Positions 1 through 11,305 of a stretch of DNA of 64,000 bases are shown here, piece by piece (position 1 is the stretch's first letter; each line of letters begins with the position of its first letter). The DNA is from Lolium rigidum (Eukaryota > Streptophyta > Magnoliopsida > Poales > Poaceae). Location of the stretch: NCBI RefSeq assembly GCF_022539505.1, contig NC_061508.1, positions 67,093,754-67,157,753 on the forward strand, written 5' to 3'. The position numbers and the translations under genes are program-made. The notes below the pieces were generated by a model, which saw only the letters and a program-made list of their open reading frames with translations, made no database searches and had not been told where the DNA came from.

Positions 1-3000
1 CCCGGCTCCTCCAGTCGGCCGGATCAACTGGAGCCACAACGCCCGCTCGACGGATCCGAACGCCGAGGTGAACCTGCTCTGGGACTTCCTGGCGACAGCC
101 ACCGATGGCGGGCTGACCGCCGAAGATCTCCTCTGCACCATCGCCGAGCGCCGGGTGCTGCCGCTCCAGATGCGCTCCCACAAGATCGGGCACATGTCCG
201 GCCGGTTCGATCCGAACCGGACGTCCATGGCGCCGCTCAACAAAGCCCAGGTGGCCAGCCGGGTGAACCATATCACCAAGGCGAACCTAACGGAGGGCTG
301 GAGCTACGGGCTGGTGCCTCGCGACAGGGAGCATCCGCCGGCGCGGGTAAGTCCCATGTCTTTGCCATTTTCCGGCTTGCGGCTGCGAGGCCGACTTCCC
401 TTGTCTTCTGCCGACTTCCGGCTCATTATATGTTCATGTCTTTTTCTGTCTTTCTAGCTTTTTGAGCGCCAGAACGCCGAGGACGGTGACCTGGCGACGA
501 AGAGGTGGACGCCGGATCACGTCGATCCGGCTGACCAAGCCGGCGAACATGCCGGCGACGACGACCTGCCGCAGGCGCCTGATCTAGGCGGCCAGGGGGA
601 GCACAATCCGCCCCCTTCACCAGAGCAGCAAGAGGGGGAGGAGGAGCCGGCGATGTCCGGCACGGGGCCCATCCCCGCCGTGCCTCTGCGTACGAGGCCG
701 CCAGGCACCACGGCGACTTCAGCGCCCAAGGGCACGAAGCGAGCCGGCTCCACCGCCGCCTTGGAGGCGAAGGCGAAGAAACTGCGCCGGCAGCAGCCGA
801 AGATGGTCCCGGAGAAGGCCGGGTGAGTTCTTTCTCTCTTTTTCTTGTTTGATTCCTTTTCTTTCCTTACTTTTATGCTTATTATCTCTCTGTTTATCCG
901 GCTAGGGCCCCTATCAAGTTTGCCCAGGGCGGCGGCTCCCGGCAAGCTCCGCGCGTTGTGTCGCCGCTTCCCCGCCAGAGGAGGGAGCGTACGCCGCAGC
1001 CTTCCTCGCGCGCATCTACACCGCCGCCGCCTGCCGCAGGGGCGCCTTCCTTCGCCGTGCCGCCGGCCTCAGCGCCTGATCGCGGCACGCGGGTTGAGCC
1101 GACTCGCCAGGCGACGCTGGACGACATGTTCCCGGGCCGGACTCGTCCTCTGGGCCCAGCTGCTGGGGCTGGTCTGGGAATGCCGCCGTCGACCGGAGCC
1201 GGCAGTTCCGCACCGCCTGCGACCGGAACCGGAGCCGGTAGGGCTGCGCCGCCCACGATCGGAGCCGGAGCCAGGCCGAGCGTGGTGGTGTTGGACGAAA
1301 GCCCGGAGGAGGCACCTCGGGCGCCGGAGACGACTGGGCCGGCTGGGCCATCTGCTGTGCCCGGAGCGACGCCGCCGCCGCAGCCGATGACGGAGGAGCC
1401 GGCCCGGCAGGAGCCGGCAAGAGACGAGCCGGCGCGCACGGAGGGCGCCGACTCGCGCGCGCTGGTGAGGACGGGGACCTCATCAGCATCACCGCAAGGC
1501 CTGCACGTGGCCAAGGGCGCACTTCTTCTTCAGGTGCCGTCCGCCTCCGACTCCAGCCTCGGCTCGGCCGCCACCATGGAGCAGGCGTGGCTCCGCGCCG
1601 ACTCCTACGAGGTGACCAGCCGGGAGGGGAACCCCGGCCAGGCATCGGTGGAGATGTTCTTCTCCAGCCTGCAGGCCAATCTCAAGGCCAGGGCAACCGA
1701 GGCCGCGGCTAACGTCGCCAAGGTGGAGGAAGCCAGCAAGGTATGCTTCGACTGTTTTTTGATCTGATTATTATCCTGGTAGCCCTCCGAGGCATGGGCC
1801 GGCTGCTTGGAGCCGGTCCGGGTTTCGCCTGGCATACTGACTTTTTTCTTTTTTCCTTAGGCTGTGGCGGATCGACGCACCACTCTATACAACCGCGCCG
1901 TGACCCATTACCACAAGGCCAAGCTGGATCGGGCCGGATTGGCTCGCGAGCTGGAAGCCGTCAAGGGTAAACTCTATGCTTCTTTCGACTTGATGTCTTG
2001 TGTTTTGTTGGCTGTCGTTTCTTTCATACTGACGGCTTGTTTTTGCCGGTTTGCAGCTGAGGCTGCCCGGGTCCCACAGCTGGAGTCGGACCTCCGAGTT
2101 GTCCGCGCTCAGTGCGTCACGAGCGAGGAGGCGAACCGGGCTGCGGCCGCCAAGCTGCAGGTGGCTGATGGGGAGCTGAAGCGGCTGCGCCGCTTGAGGC
2201 TAACCACCTTAAGGAGCTTGCTGCCCTCAAGAAGGACGGGGAGGAGAAGCTGGCGGAACTGAGCGGGCGGCTGGACGAGGTGGAGCGGCAACGGCTTGCG
2301 CTTCAGGAGGAAGTCTCCACCAAGTCCACGGAGCTGACGGCCACCGCCAAGCGCTGGACGGAGGGGATTGGCGCGCTTGATCGCGGCTTGTCGGGTGAGT
2401 GCCTCTATGTTTCCTTCCCTTTGCCGGCTTTCGTCGTCGGCTGCCGGCCTAGGTTGGTAGCCGGTGGCTGAAACTTGTCTTTTTCGCCATCTCCATCTTC
2501 GGCCGGGCGCGTCGGCTCGTGCCGGCTGCCGCCGTGCTTTGCTTGCTCCTTCGAAATCTCCATCTTCGGGCTGGGGGCGTCGGTTCGTGCCGGCTGCCGC
2601 GAGCTTTTGCTTTGCTCCTTCGAAATCTCCATCTTCGGGCTGGGGGCAGTCGGTTCGTGCCGGCTGCCGCCGGCCTTACTTTAGAGCTTCGGAATCTCCA
2701 TCTTCGGGCTGGGGGCAGTCGGCTCGTGCCGGCTGCCGCCAGTCTTACTTTAGGACTTCGAAAATTTGCATTTTTCACCTTATTTCGGCTTCTGGTGGTT
2801 TCTGACATGCTTCTTCCCGCAGCGGCCTTCCCGGAGACGCAGGATGCGGCCCTGGCAGCCGTTGGCGTTGAGCGCGAGTCCCGGAGGCAGGCGACTGGCG
2901 AGGGCAGCTCGGAGTACTTCAGCATGGAGGATCACCTGGCGTCCATGGCTGCCCGCATCGAGCCCATCACCAAGCTCGGCTGGGAACTTCGGAAGGCGGC

Positions 3001-3415
3001 CGAAGAGCCGGTGCCCATGCTGTGGCCTGAAGAGGCGGCGCCGCAAGATATCTCCGGCCTCATCTCTGCGATGGAGCAGGCGCCGGACCGTTTCCTCGAC
3101 TGGAAGGAGTCGGCCACGCGCGCCGGTGCCGACATGGCGCTGTCCTTTGTCCTCTCCTGGTACAACGAGGTGGACCTGGGGCAGCTTGAGTTCCGGCGGG
3201 CCAGCGTGGAAGACAAGCTGCCAGCCGATCTCAAGGCCGCCCGCCTTGCTCGAGCCAGCACCATCGCCGAGTTCGTCGACAAGACCCTCTTCGTCGCGGA
3301 CCCGAACCCTCCTCCATCTGATGGGGAGTACGAGATGGAGGATGAGGAGGCGGAGGATGTGCCTGAGGACGACCCGGCAGCCGGCTCCACTGATGCTCCT
3401 CCAGCTGGCGCTTAG
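1..3415 (+). CDS. Antisense additional ORF of the Gypsy element, six exons, 5' end outside window
   Basis: Exons inferred from GT/AG borders that keep frame: up to 346, 458-822, 906-1740, 1861-1966, 2057-2394 and 2823-3415 (stop TAG at 3413). Phases match at every junction. Exon 1 is open to the window edge, so the start is not seen. The product is basic, Pro/Ala-rich in exon 3, and Glu/Lys/Ala-rich with probable coiled coil in exons 4-5; the last exon is acidic near its end. One frameshift lies in exon 5 near 2195-2205. It runs opposite to gag-pol, between integrase and the expected 3' LTR, the position of additional ORFs in Tat elements (such as the antisense gene of maize Grande). Function is unknown; I recognise no catalytic domain. 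A captured host gene is the alternative. Confidence 0.75.
2488..2765 (+). repeat. Minisatellite, about four 70-bp units, inside intron 5
   Basis: Four head-to-tail copies begin ctccatcttcgg, continue with a gtgccggctgccgc core and end near ttcgaaat. They lie inside the 428-bp intron 2395-2822 of the antisense gene. Copies differ by a few bases. The units happen to be open in several frames, which makes misleading ORFs. Confidence 0.85.
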
Positions 3416-4011
3416 TTTACCTGTCTTTTGATTGTTGCTTTTGCCAAGACAATTTATCAAATCCCCGGGATGCCGGGTGCATATGTAAGACAATATAATT
3501 ATCCTTTTATTAAGGCACACTTTAATGTGTTTGTTAATCATTTGTGTGCCGGCTTGCTTTCTTTCGACTTGTTCGCTTTTTCCTATCCGCCCCACTCTTT
3601 GGCTGTGCTCTTGCCGGTCGTACGTCCGACTTGCGATCCGTCGCCGGATCAAGAGCGGGCCGCCGAGGGAGGCCGACAGTACTTCAGTCGAACGAGCTGA
3701 ATTCGGCAATCCGACACTTTATGAAAAGTTGCAAGTCAATTCGCTTTTACTCTTTCCCTTAGTCGTTTTTCGCGTGCCGGCTCCCTAGGCCTTACTCCCG
3801 CCAGCCGGACAGCCGGGTTGCGGTCCGTAGCTCGGATCGGAAGCCGGCTGTCGGAAACCGGATCACGTTACTGAGCCGACCGCGTGAGAGGGTTCAAGCC
3901 AATTGGCGAAACAATGTAAAGTACGCGAAAAACTTGTCGGAAACGGCGCTCTTGGCGCAAGCTTTTTTATAACTCACAAAAGGGATACAAGGGATACATA
4001 CATTCCTGTTC
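3416..4011. other. Spacer between the antisense gene and integrase of the Gypsy element
   Basis: About 600 bases hold the convergent 3' ends of the antisense gene (stop at 3415) and of gag-pol (last codon near 4012). No ORF with recognisable product. It probably carries the transcription ends of the antisense gene, but I see no unambiguous signal. Confidence 0.6.
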
Positions 4012-5205
4012 TCATGTGTAAAATGGGCGGAGTAACTCGACATTCCAGGGACGTTTAGTCTCCTCGTCAGCCTTGTCCGGCTTGTTTTTCTTAGCCTCTT
4101 GGGCATCTATGAGATAGTAGGAATCATTGCCTACCGCCTTGCTCACGATGAAGGGACCCTCCCATGGGGATGCTAGTTTATGCTGTCCGGCTGTCCGTTG
4201 GATCAGCCGGAGCACTAGGTCTCCTTCTCGGAATACTAAGGTCTTGACCTTCCGGCTGTGGTAGCGACGGAGGCTTTGCTGGTAGATGGTAGATCTAGAC
4301 TCAGCCAGCAGCCGGGCCTCTTCGACCAGGTCAACTCCATCTTCGCGAGCTTCTTTGGCTTCGGCTTCTGTGTAAAGCTTGATTCTTGGCGCGTCGTGCT
4401 CGATATCAGTCGGCAGGACGGCTTCGGCCCCGTATACGAGGAAGAAGGGTGTGAAGCCGACTGAGCGGTTTGGCGTTGTGCGCAGCTCCACGACGACGCT
4501 GGGCAGCTCTTCAATCCAGCAGCCGGCTGAGCGCTCAAGCGGCTACACCAGCCGGGGCCGGATGCCGGATAGGATCAAGCCGTTAGCCTTCTCCACTTGG
4601 CCGTTGGTTTCCGGGTGCGCCACGGACGACAGGTCCATCCGGATCCCCATCTCTCCGCAATAGCGTTTGAAGATGCCCTCGGCGAAGTTGCTGCCATTGT
4701 CGGTGATGATGCTGTGCGGGTAGCCGTATCTCACAATTATTTCCTTGAGGAATGTGACGGCTGTGGAGCCGTCTAGCTTCTTGATTGGCTTGGCTTTGAT
4801 CCACTTAGTGAACTTGTCAATCATCACCAAGAGATGGGTCATGCCGCCTCGGGCTGTTTTGAATGGGCCCACCATATCCAAGCCCCATACGGCAAATGGC
4901 CAGGTAATGGGGATGGTCTTCAAGGCGGAAGCCGGCGTGTTCCTTTGCTTGGCGAAGCGTTGGCAGCCGTTACACTTCTTCACCAGCTCTTCGCGTCTCC
5001 GAGCGCAGTCGGCCGCAAAACCGTGCCGGAAGGCTTTGGCCACTATGGCTCGGGAGGAGGCGTGGTGGCCGCACTCACCCCGATGGATTTCCCGTAGGAG
5101 TTCAATCCCTTCAGCCGGCTCGACGCACCGCCGGAACACCCCACTTACGCTGCGTTTGTACAGCTCGGTGGTTGATGATTGTATAGGCCTTGGCCCTTCT
5201 CTCAA
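4012..5205 (-). pseudogene. Gypsy integrase region (zinc finger, DDE core, C-terminal domain)
   Basis: The integrase inserts reverse-transcribed DNA into the chromosome. In order on the minus strand: an HHCC zinc-binding segment (HRGECGHH then CNGCQ), a DDE catalytic core with D in LDMVGPF, D in ITDNGSNF and E in NGQVEKAN, and a C-terminal domain with VYGAEAVLPTDIE and the strand WEGPFIV. The frame is interrupted by a single in-frame TAG at 4543-4545, between the core and the C-terminal part, where the family has Gln (CAG); the frame is the same on both sides. All three catalytic residues are present. The stretch 5206-5340 links it to the proline-rich repeat upstream and has one further frame break. 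Confidence 0.9.
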
Positions 5206-5339
5206 TCCGCCCGGCCCGGACTCCCGTCATCGGCAAAGCACACCGTCGGTGAGGTAGGAGAGGAATTCTTGTGCCCATGAAGGTACGCCTCTTATCTCGA
5301 ATACGCTGACCAACAGGGTCTCCCGTGTGGGAGCTTCCG

Positions 5340-5545
5340 GCTTCGACTGCATGGTCGCCGGGTTCGGCTTGCTAGCCGGCGGGTTCGGCTTGCTAGCCCC
5401 CGAGTGTGGCGATGAAGCCCCCGGGTTGGACTGAGAAGTCCCCGGGTTCGGCATGGTAGCCGGCGGGTTCGGCTTGTTAGCCCCCGACTTGGGCGATGAA
5501 GCCCCGGGTTCGGCTGAGCAGCCCCCGGGTCAGCCGGCACGAATA
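5340..5545 (-). repeat. Tandem 21-22 bp repeat coding an Asn-Pro heptapeptide array
   Basis: About eight imperfect units, each containing cgggttcggc or a variant on the plus strand. On the minus strand they encode repeated SKPNPxA / SxPNPGx heptapeptides between the second RNase H and the integrase. An indel inside the array shifts the frame, so the upstream part reads as an Arg/Thr-rich shadow instead. Confidence 0.8.
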
Positions 5546-6045
5546 TTGAATCCGAATCCGGTGACGGTATGATGGACGGCTTCTTGATAACCGCCAAGGC
5601 GATACCCGGCGGAATGGCTTGCCGGGTTGAGCCAATCTTGGACAAGGCGTCGGCCGCCTCGTTGTTTGCTCGTGGCACATGGTGGAATTCGCAGCCGTCG
5701 AAGAAGCCGGATAGCTGCTGGACATGGAAGCGGTATGAGGCCATGTTGGCGTCCTTCGCGTCCCGGCCGCCGCATGCTTGTCGTATAACCAAGTCGGAGT
5801 CGCCGAAGCAAAGTATGCGACGCACGCCAATCTCCTTGGCCAGCTTCAGCCCATGTATGAGCGCTTCATACTCCGCCACATTGTTGGATGCGGCGAAGTG
5901 GATCCGCAGGACGTAGTCCAGCCGGTCTCCCTTGGGAGAGGTGATGACGATGCCGGCTCCTAGCCGTTGCGCATCTTCGAGCCGTCGAAGTGCATCTTCC
6001 AATGTGTGGAATCCGGCACAGGCGGCAGGTATCGCATCTCAGCCC
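5546..6045 (-). pseudogene. Second (acquired) RNase H domain of the Gypsy element
   Basis: This minus-strand segment starts with MHFDGSK, continues with GAGIVITSP, then NNVAEYEALIHGL, FGDSDLVI and NEAADALSKIG, giving the D-E-D catalytic set of an RNase H fold domain. It lies directly after the ordinary Gypsy RNase H, so the element has two in tandem. A tandem RNase H of this plant/archaeal-like type is established for Tat-lineage elements, where the second copy is thought to supply the active enzyme. A one-base deletion near 5975 separates the first strand (MHFDGSK) from the rest. Downstream it runs into the Asn-Pro repeat linker. Confidence 0.85.
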
Positions 6046-7436
6046 GGCCGACGAAGAAGTCCGCGAGGATCCGCGACTTGATGGCCGTGCGTGGCTCGTA
6101 GAGGATGGTGTGGGCGGCTAGCTCCAGGGCCCACTTGGCAACCCGGCCGTTGGCATCCTTGCTGCCGATGATTTCCGCCGAGGCGCTCGTGGCAACCACC
6201 CGGATGGGATGTTCTTGGAAGTAGTGCTTGAGCTTCTTGGCTGCCATGTAGACACCGTAAGTGACCTTCTGGTAGTGGGGGTAATTTTGCTTCGACTGGG
6301 AGAGCACTTCGCTGAGGTAGTAGACTGGGCGCTGGACCAGCTGCTCTCTATTTTCGGCTTCTTTGCGCTCCACCACCAGGACAACGCTAACCACTCGGTT
6401 GGTGGCTGCGATGTACAACAACATCGGCTCCATTGAACCCGGCGTTGCAAGGATTGGCGCGGTTGAGAGCACGCGCTTTAAGTCACGGAAGGCTTCATCC
6501 GCCTGCGGTGACCAGACGAACTTGTCCGCCTTCCTCATCAATCGGTACAGGGGCGGTGCCCTCTCCCCAGCCGGCCGACGAAGCGGCTCAAGGAAGCCGA
6601 CAGCCGGCGAACTTCTGGACGTCCTTGAGGCACTGCGGCAGCTCCATCTTCTCAATGGCACTGATCTTCTCTGGGTTGGCCTCGATTCCTCGCTGAGAGA
6701 CGAGGTAGCCCAGCAGTTGGCCGGCTGGCACGCCGAAAGTGCACTTGGCCGGGTTGAGCTTCATCCGGAATCTTCGCAGATTGGTGAAGGTTTCTCTCAG
6801 GTCATCAAGGAGGGTAGGCATCTCCTTGGTTTTTACAACGACATCATCCACATATGCGTGAACATTTCCGCCGATTTGATCCTGCAAACACTTTTGCATG
6901 CACCTTTGGTAGGTGGCGCCCGCATTTTTCAAGCCGAACGGCATAGTCGTGTAGCGTAAGCCCCGTACGGGGTAATGAACGAAGTCTTTATTTGATCATC
7001 CGGATTCAAAGGAATCTGGTGGTAGCCTCGAATAGGCATCTAGAAAAGACAACAATTCACAGCCGGCAGCCGAGTCTATGACTTGATCTATGCGCGGCAG
7101 GTGGAAGGGGTCCTTCGGGCACGCCTTGTTCAGGCTGGTGTAGTCGATACACATGCGCCAGGAGCCGTTCTTCTTCAAGACCAGGACCGGGTTTGCCAAC
7201 CAGTCCGGGTGCAGTACTTCCATGATGAAGCCGGCAGCTAGGAGCCGGGCGATTTCTTCACCGATGGCCTTCCTTCGTTCTTCGGCGAAGCGCCTGAGAG
7301 GCTGCTTCACCGGCTTGGCTTCAGGCCGGACGTGGAGGTGGTGCTCAGCCAACTCCCTCGGCACACCCGGCATGTCTCTTGGAGTCCATGCGAAGATGTC
7401 CCGATTCTCACGGAGGAAGCTGGTGAGCTCGCTTTC
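6046..7436 (-). pseudogene. Gypsy reverse transcriptase and connection/first RNase H
   Basis: This copies the element RNA into DNA. Seen on the minus strand: an N-terminal stretch with HHLHVRPEAKPVKQ, RT motif WRMCIDYTSLNKACP, FLDAYS, then MPFGLKNAGATYQR and the catalytic YVDD at about 6858-6872, followed by LGYLVSQRGIEANP. The RNase H/connection part has FVWSPQADEAFRDLK, RPVYYLSEVLS and KLKHYFQEHP. Two frame breaks occur: one at 7027-7030, where plus-strand CTCG stands for expected CTG (just after FLDAYS), and one at 6598-6599 where CG stands for CAG. Both repair to the family frame. It is joined to protease by a lone TAG at 7437-7439. Confidence 0.9.
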
Positions 7437-8389
7437 CTATTTCTTGTTCAAGCCGGCACCGATGGTGACGTACTTGTCCGGCTGCGCCGGGTCCAGCAGG
7501 ATCTTCTTGGTATTGTCGGCCGGCTGGAAGTGAGTCGTCCCAGCCGGGTTGCCTGCAGCCGGCATGTCTGTCTGCGCGGCTTTGGCGAGGGCAACGGCGT
7601 CGTGGATGAGCTGCTTCTCGGTGGCGATGACCAGCGTCTGGGCCATCTTGGAGCTCTGCGTGGCGCAGTCCATGGAGCGGCGATAGTCGCCGGCTATGGT
7701 GATGACCCCCTTTGGGCCAGGCAGCTTCATCTTCAGGTACCCGTAGTGGGGCACCGCCATGAACTTGGTCAGGGCCGGCCTGCCCAGGAGCGCGTGGTAG
7801 GGACTCACGAGGTCCACCACCTCGAACTCGATTCTCTCGGTGCGGAAGTGATCCGGCTTCCCGAACATCACCTCCAGCGTGATCCGGCCGATCGGCTGGC
7901 AGCAGTGGCCTGGCACGATGCCATGGAAGACGGTGGGGTGGGGCGCAACTCGGCCTCCCGGATGCCCAGCTTGCGGGCGGTGTCGCGGTAGAGGATGTTG
8001 ATGCTGCTGCCGCCGTCGATGAGGACGCGCGAAAATCGCACGCTGCGCCGAGTCGTGCCGATGGTGGGGTCGAGGACCATGGCGTAGCTGCCCGGCTTCG
8101 GCAGGACAGCCGGTGTGTCGCGGCGATCAAAGGTGATGGCCTGCTCTGACCAGTTTAGGTACTGGGGGACCGGCGGTATGACCGCGTTGACCTCGAGGGA
8201 ACGGCTCTGCTGGCTCGTCTTGTCCTCGGGCTCGGAGGTGAAGATGATGTAGGTAGCATCCTCGGCCAGATATCGGCCGCCATGGTGCACTTGGTTAGCC
8301 TCGTGGTGCTCGAGGTTGGCGTTCTCTGCGCCGCCTTGACCAGCCCGGCCCGCCGGCCGGAGGGGGCGGGGGTGGAGGGGGAGGGGTTT
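7437..8389 (-). pseudogene. Gypsy aspartic protease region
   Basis: The protease cuts the Gag-Pol polyprotein. The minus strand shows RVLIDGGSSINILY, a retropepsin active-site motif of the DGGSS type, preceded by an Ala/Pro- and acid-rich linker and followed by LLGRPALTKF, the usual conserved motif after the flap. A one-base loss in a C run between about 7940 and 7990 shifts frame between the two halves. The 3' end is a single TAG at 7437-7439 where the family has Gln; beyond it the frame continues with ESELTSFLREN into RT. Protease, RT and integrase therefore probably formed one long pol frame. Confidence 0.85.
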
Positions 8390-9981
8390 GCCGCTTGTCG
8401 CCCGCTTCATGAAGTGGCGGTCGCGGGTGGTGTGGTTGGAGGGGTTCTTGCCGCCGTGGTACTTGCACGGCGAGTCGAGCATCTGCTCGAAGGTGTACTT
8501 CGGCTTCCATCGCCGGTCTGTTTGCTTCGGCGGCGGCTGCCGCCCGCCGCGTTGTCCGACACGGCTGCCACATGGGCGGAACCGTACCGGCGGTCCGGCT
8601 GGTCGCCGTGACGCTTGCCGCGGTAGTTGTCCCGCCGGCTGCCATGCGAGCCGCCCTCGGCCGGCTTGTGCTCAGCCGGCTTGTTGTTGTCCCGTCTTGC
8701 CGGGGCTGGTGAAACGCCGGCCGGCGCCTTGCCGGCTTCCTCAGCCAGCCGCGTACTGGTCCGCGATGGCCATCAAGGCGGCCATCGTCTTGGGCTCGCT
8801 GCGGCGTAGCTTGTGCCACAACATGGTGTTGGGCCGGCAGCCTCCCATGAAGAAGCTGATGGCTTGCATCTCGTGCACGCCCTCGCAAGAGTTGCGCATC
8901 TCGCACCAGCGCGTTAGGTACGCGCGATCCGTCTCGTCCGGGCCCTGCTTGCACATCTCAAGCTGTTGAGGGCGACCCGGCCGGCGATAGGTGCCGGTGA
9001 AGTTGCCGATGAAGGCGGCCTCGAAGTCCAGCCAGCCGCTTATGCCGCCAGCCGGCAGGTTGTTGAGCCACGTGCGGGCGGAGCCGAGCAGCATGAGGGG
9101 GAGTAGCGCACAGCCCAGCGCTTGTTGCCCCGAGAGATGCCGACCGCGGTGGAGTAGTCCAGCAGCCGCGCCTTCCGGCTTGGCGGTGCCGTCGTACTTG
9201 GGCGTGTCGCGGGGGAGCCGGAAGCCGTCGAGCACGGGCTCGTTGGCGATGCGGGGCCCGAAGCACTTGGGGCAAGCCGGCGCCTCCTCTTCCGCGATGC
9301 GGGATTCGATCAGCCGGTCGAGGCGGTCTCTGGCGTCGGCGGGCTCGATGCGCGGGCCCAGCCGGGAGTGGGCCGGCTGGCGAGCGCCGCTGGCTTCGGG
9401 AGCCGGCCGGTGAGGGCGTCGCGGCTCGGAGTCTTGCTCCTGGTTCCGGCTTGGCGGAGCCCGGCTGCGGCTGCTGCCGCCGCCTGGCTGGTGGCTCGGC
9501 CGGCTCGGGGTTGCGCGCGTGGCGCGGGAGTCGCTACGCCGGCTTGGTGCCGGGGAGGCGGACTCGGCCGTGTCCCTGGCATTGCCTGCGGCACCACGAG
9601 CGTGAGGAGCCCTAGGGTCTCGGGCGTACCTGGGTCTTTCGACTGCCTGTTGGCAGCCTTCACCAAATCAGCCACCCGCGCAGTCTGGCGGCGTAGCTCT
9701 TCGCCTTCGAGGCGGTGCAGCTCTTCTGCGGCGGCTTCGGCCGCGAGCATGTTCTTGTCGGGGGTGTTGTAGATGGGCAGCTCCATGGATGGAGCCGGCT
9801 CGTCCGCGCCGTCGCGGTCGATCTCGGCGCCTAGGTCGCGGCCCCTGCGACGGATCTCGCCGGCTCGGCTGGGGTTGTCGCCGCCTGGGGTGAGGCCGTG
9901 GGCGCGGTTGTACTCGCGCTGGGTGATGTCCCACTGGCACTTAGCAGCAGCCAGCTCCTCGGTCTGCTTGAGGAGGAGCAC
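8390..9981 (-). pseudogene. Gypsy Gag (capsid and zinc-knuckle-like part)
   Basis: Gag forms the virus-like particle. The N-terminal part (to about 9310) is charged and Ala/Arg-rich. The capsid-type core lies at about 8741-9235 with LPLMLLGSARTWLNNLP, FEAAFIGNFTGTY and EMRNSCEGVHEM, matching the Retrotrans_gag domain. A CKYHGGKNPSNHTT segment near 8460 is a zinc-knuckle-like motif of this lineage, but its expected last Cys is missing. Frames break between 9235 and 9310 and near 8740, so Gag is split into three pieces. The start is uncertain; Met at 9981 is the first plausible one, and 9982-10493 is the untranslated leader or N-terminal extension. Confidence 0.8.
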
Positions 9982-10493
9982 GCGGTGCGCCTCCAGTGTC
10001 TGCCTCGACGGCGGCGGCGTCGGTGCCGGCGCCGGTGGTGAGCGGGGTGCTCAGCCTTTGCCCGGACTTGCTCCAGCCGGGACGGTGGTGGTGGTGCCTT
10101 TGGGCCCGAGCCGGAGGCGTTGGGGTCGACGTTGCGCTCCAGGTTGGGGCCGCGGGTGCGCGGGTTCTTGGAGGGGAGCTCCTCGCCAGCCCATCATGAC
10201 TTGCACGACGGCGGGGCCGACGGGAGCGCCGCTGCCGGCTCGCGGCGGAGGGCTGGCGCAGCGCAGCACCTGCCGCGGGTAGCGCGGCGGTGCGACGGTG
10301 GCGACGTAGACGTCGGGGCCGCCGAAGGAGATGACGCTACCGCCGGCTGGGAAGGGCCGGTCGGCGAGCGAGCCAGCCGTTGTCGCCGACGCAGCCGAGG
10401 GAGCCGAATCTCCGCATCAAGCCCGAAGCGACTCGCTCGCCGGTGGTGATGGTGAGGCCCGTCCGGATGAAGACACCGGCCGAGGATGCTGAA

Positions 10494-10512
10494 GGCCCCA
10501 CGGTGGGCGCCA
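10494..10512 (-). promoter_or_regulatory. tRNA primer-binding site of the Gypsy element
   Basis: On the minus strand TGGCGCCCACCGTGGGGCC begins two bases inside the 5' LTR. TGGCGCC-type sites are standard primer-binding sites of plant Gypsy elements; they pair with the 3' end of a host tRNA to prime minus-strand DNA synthesis. This fixes the inner LTR border. Confidence 0.85.
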
Positions 10513-10836
10513 AATGTCGTGGTATCGTCACGGCATATGCCATAGGGTGGCTAATCGAAGGGGCTCCGGAGAGATCTCACGGCGGTATCCGGAAGCGGGT
10601 ATGGGCACGAGCGACACGGCGACGTACCCAGGTTCGAGGCCCTCCGGTGGAGGTAAAACCTCTACTCCTCGCTATGAGTGTATATGGTAATCACACAGTA
10701 CAATGGTGCTCCTAGAGCTGTGTCCGGCTGGCCCCGAGAGCCTAAGGGAGACGATGGTCTCTCTCACAGGCAGCGCTCGTAGGTAGGTGAAAGCAATAAG
10801 TGATCGATCGTCCCCCGCACGAGAGGGGTAGTGCGG

Positions 10837-10846
10837 CTTATATAGG
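10837..10846 (-). promoter_or_regulatory. Probable TATA box in the 5' LTR
   Basis: CTATATAAG on the minus strand, about 570 bases into the LTR, suits a U3/R promoter. No start site can be fixed from sequence alone. Confidence 0.5.
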
Positions 10847-11305
10847 CACCGGCACTTTACACATAAGACCCTATAGTCTACCGGCCGGCTTGGCCGGCTT
10901 CGGCTTCCGCTCCTTCCCGAGGCGGTGACGTCAGGAGCCGTTGAGGCGTCATGGCCTGTCCCATCCGGCTGCCACGGTCAGCGGTATGGAGAGGAAGTGT
11001 CTCTGTCGCCGTCAGCCACTGTAGCCTGTACGGCGCGTCGTAAGCCATGATGGCCTGTCCGGCGCGTGGCACTATTGCTCCACGGTGCCCCGCGCTTTAC
11101 GGAAGATGAAGTCAGCGTGGACTTTGGGAACCCGGATCACCAACCCGGTTCCTTCCAAGTGCAAGACTCGCCAGCCTCGAGTCGGTCCGAGGTACAGCAC
11201 CCCGGTCGGATATGGCTTGTAGAAGCCGGCCCAACTACAGCATTGGCGGCCGTAGCTAGGCCGACTAGGACCTAGAGCCAGCCGACTTCCGGACCAGCCG
11301 GCCAG

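Noticed and set aside
1016..1645. Long Pro/Arg/Ala-rich minus-strand ORFs opposite the antisense gene (894-1514, 1016-1645)
   Set aside because: They are shadows of exon 3, caused by very high GC content; no domain and no fit with splice structure.
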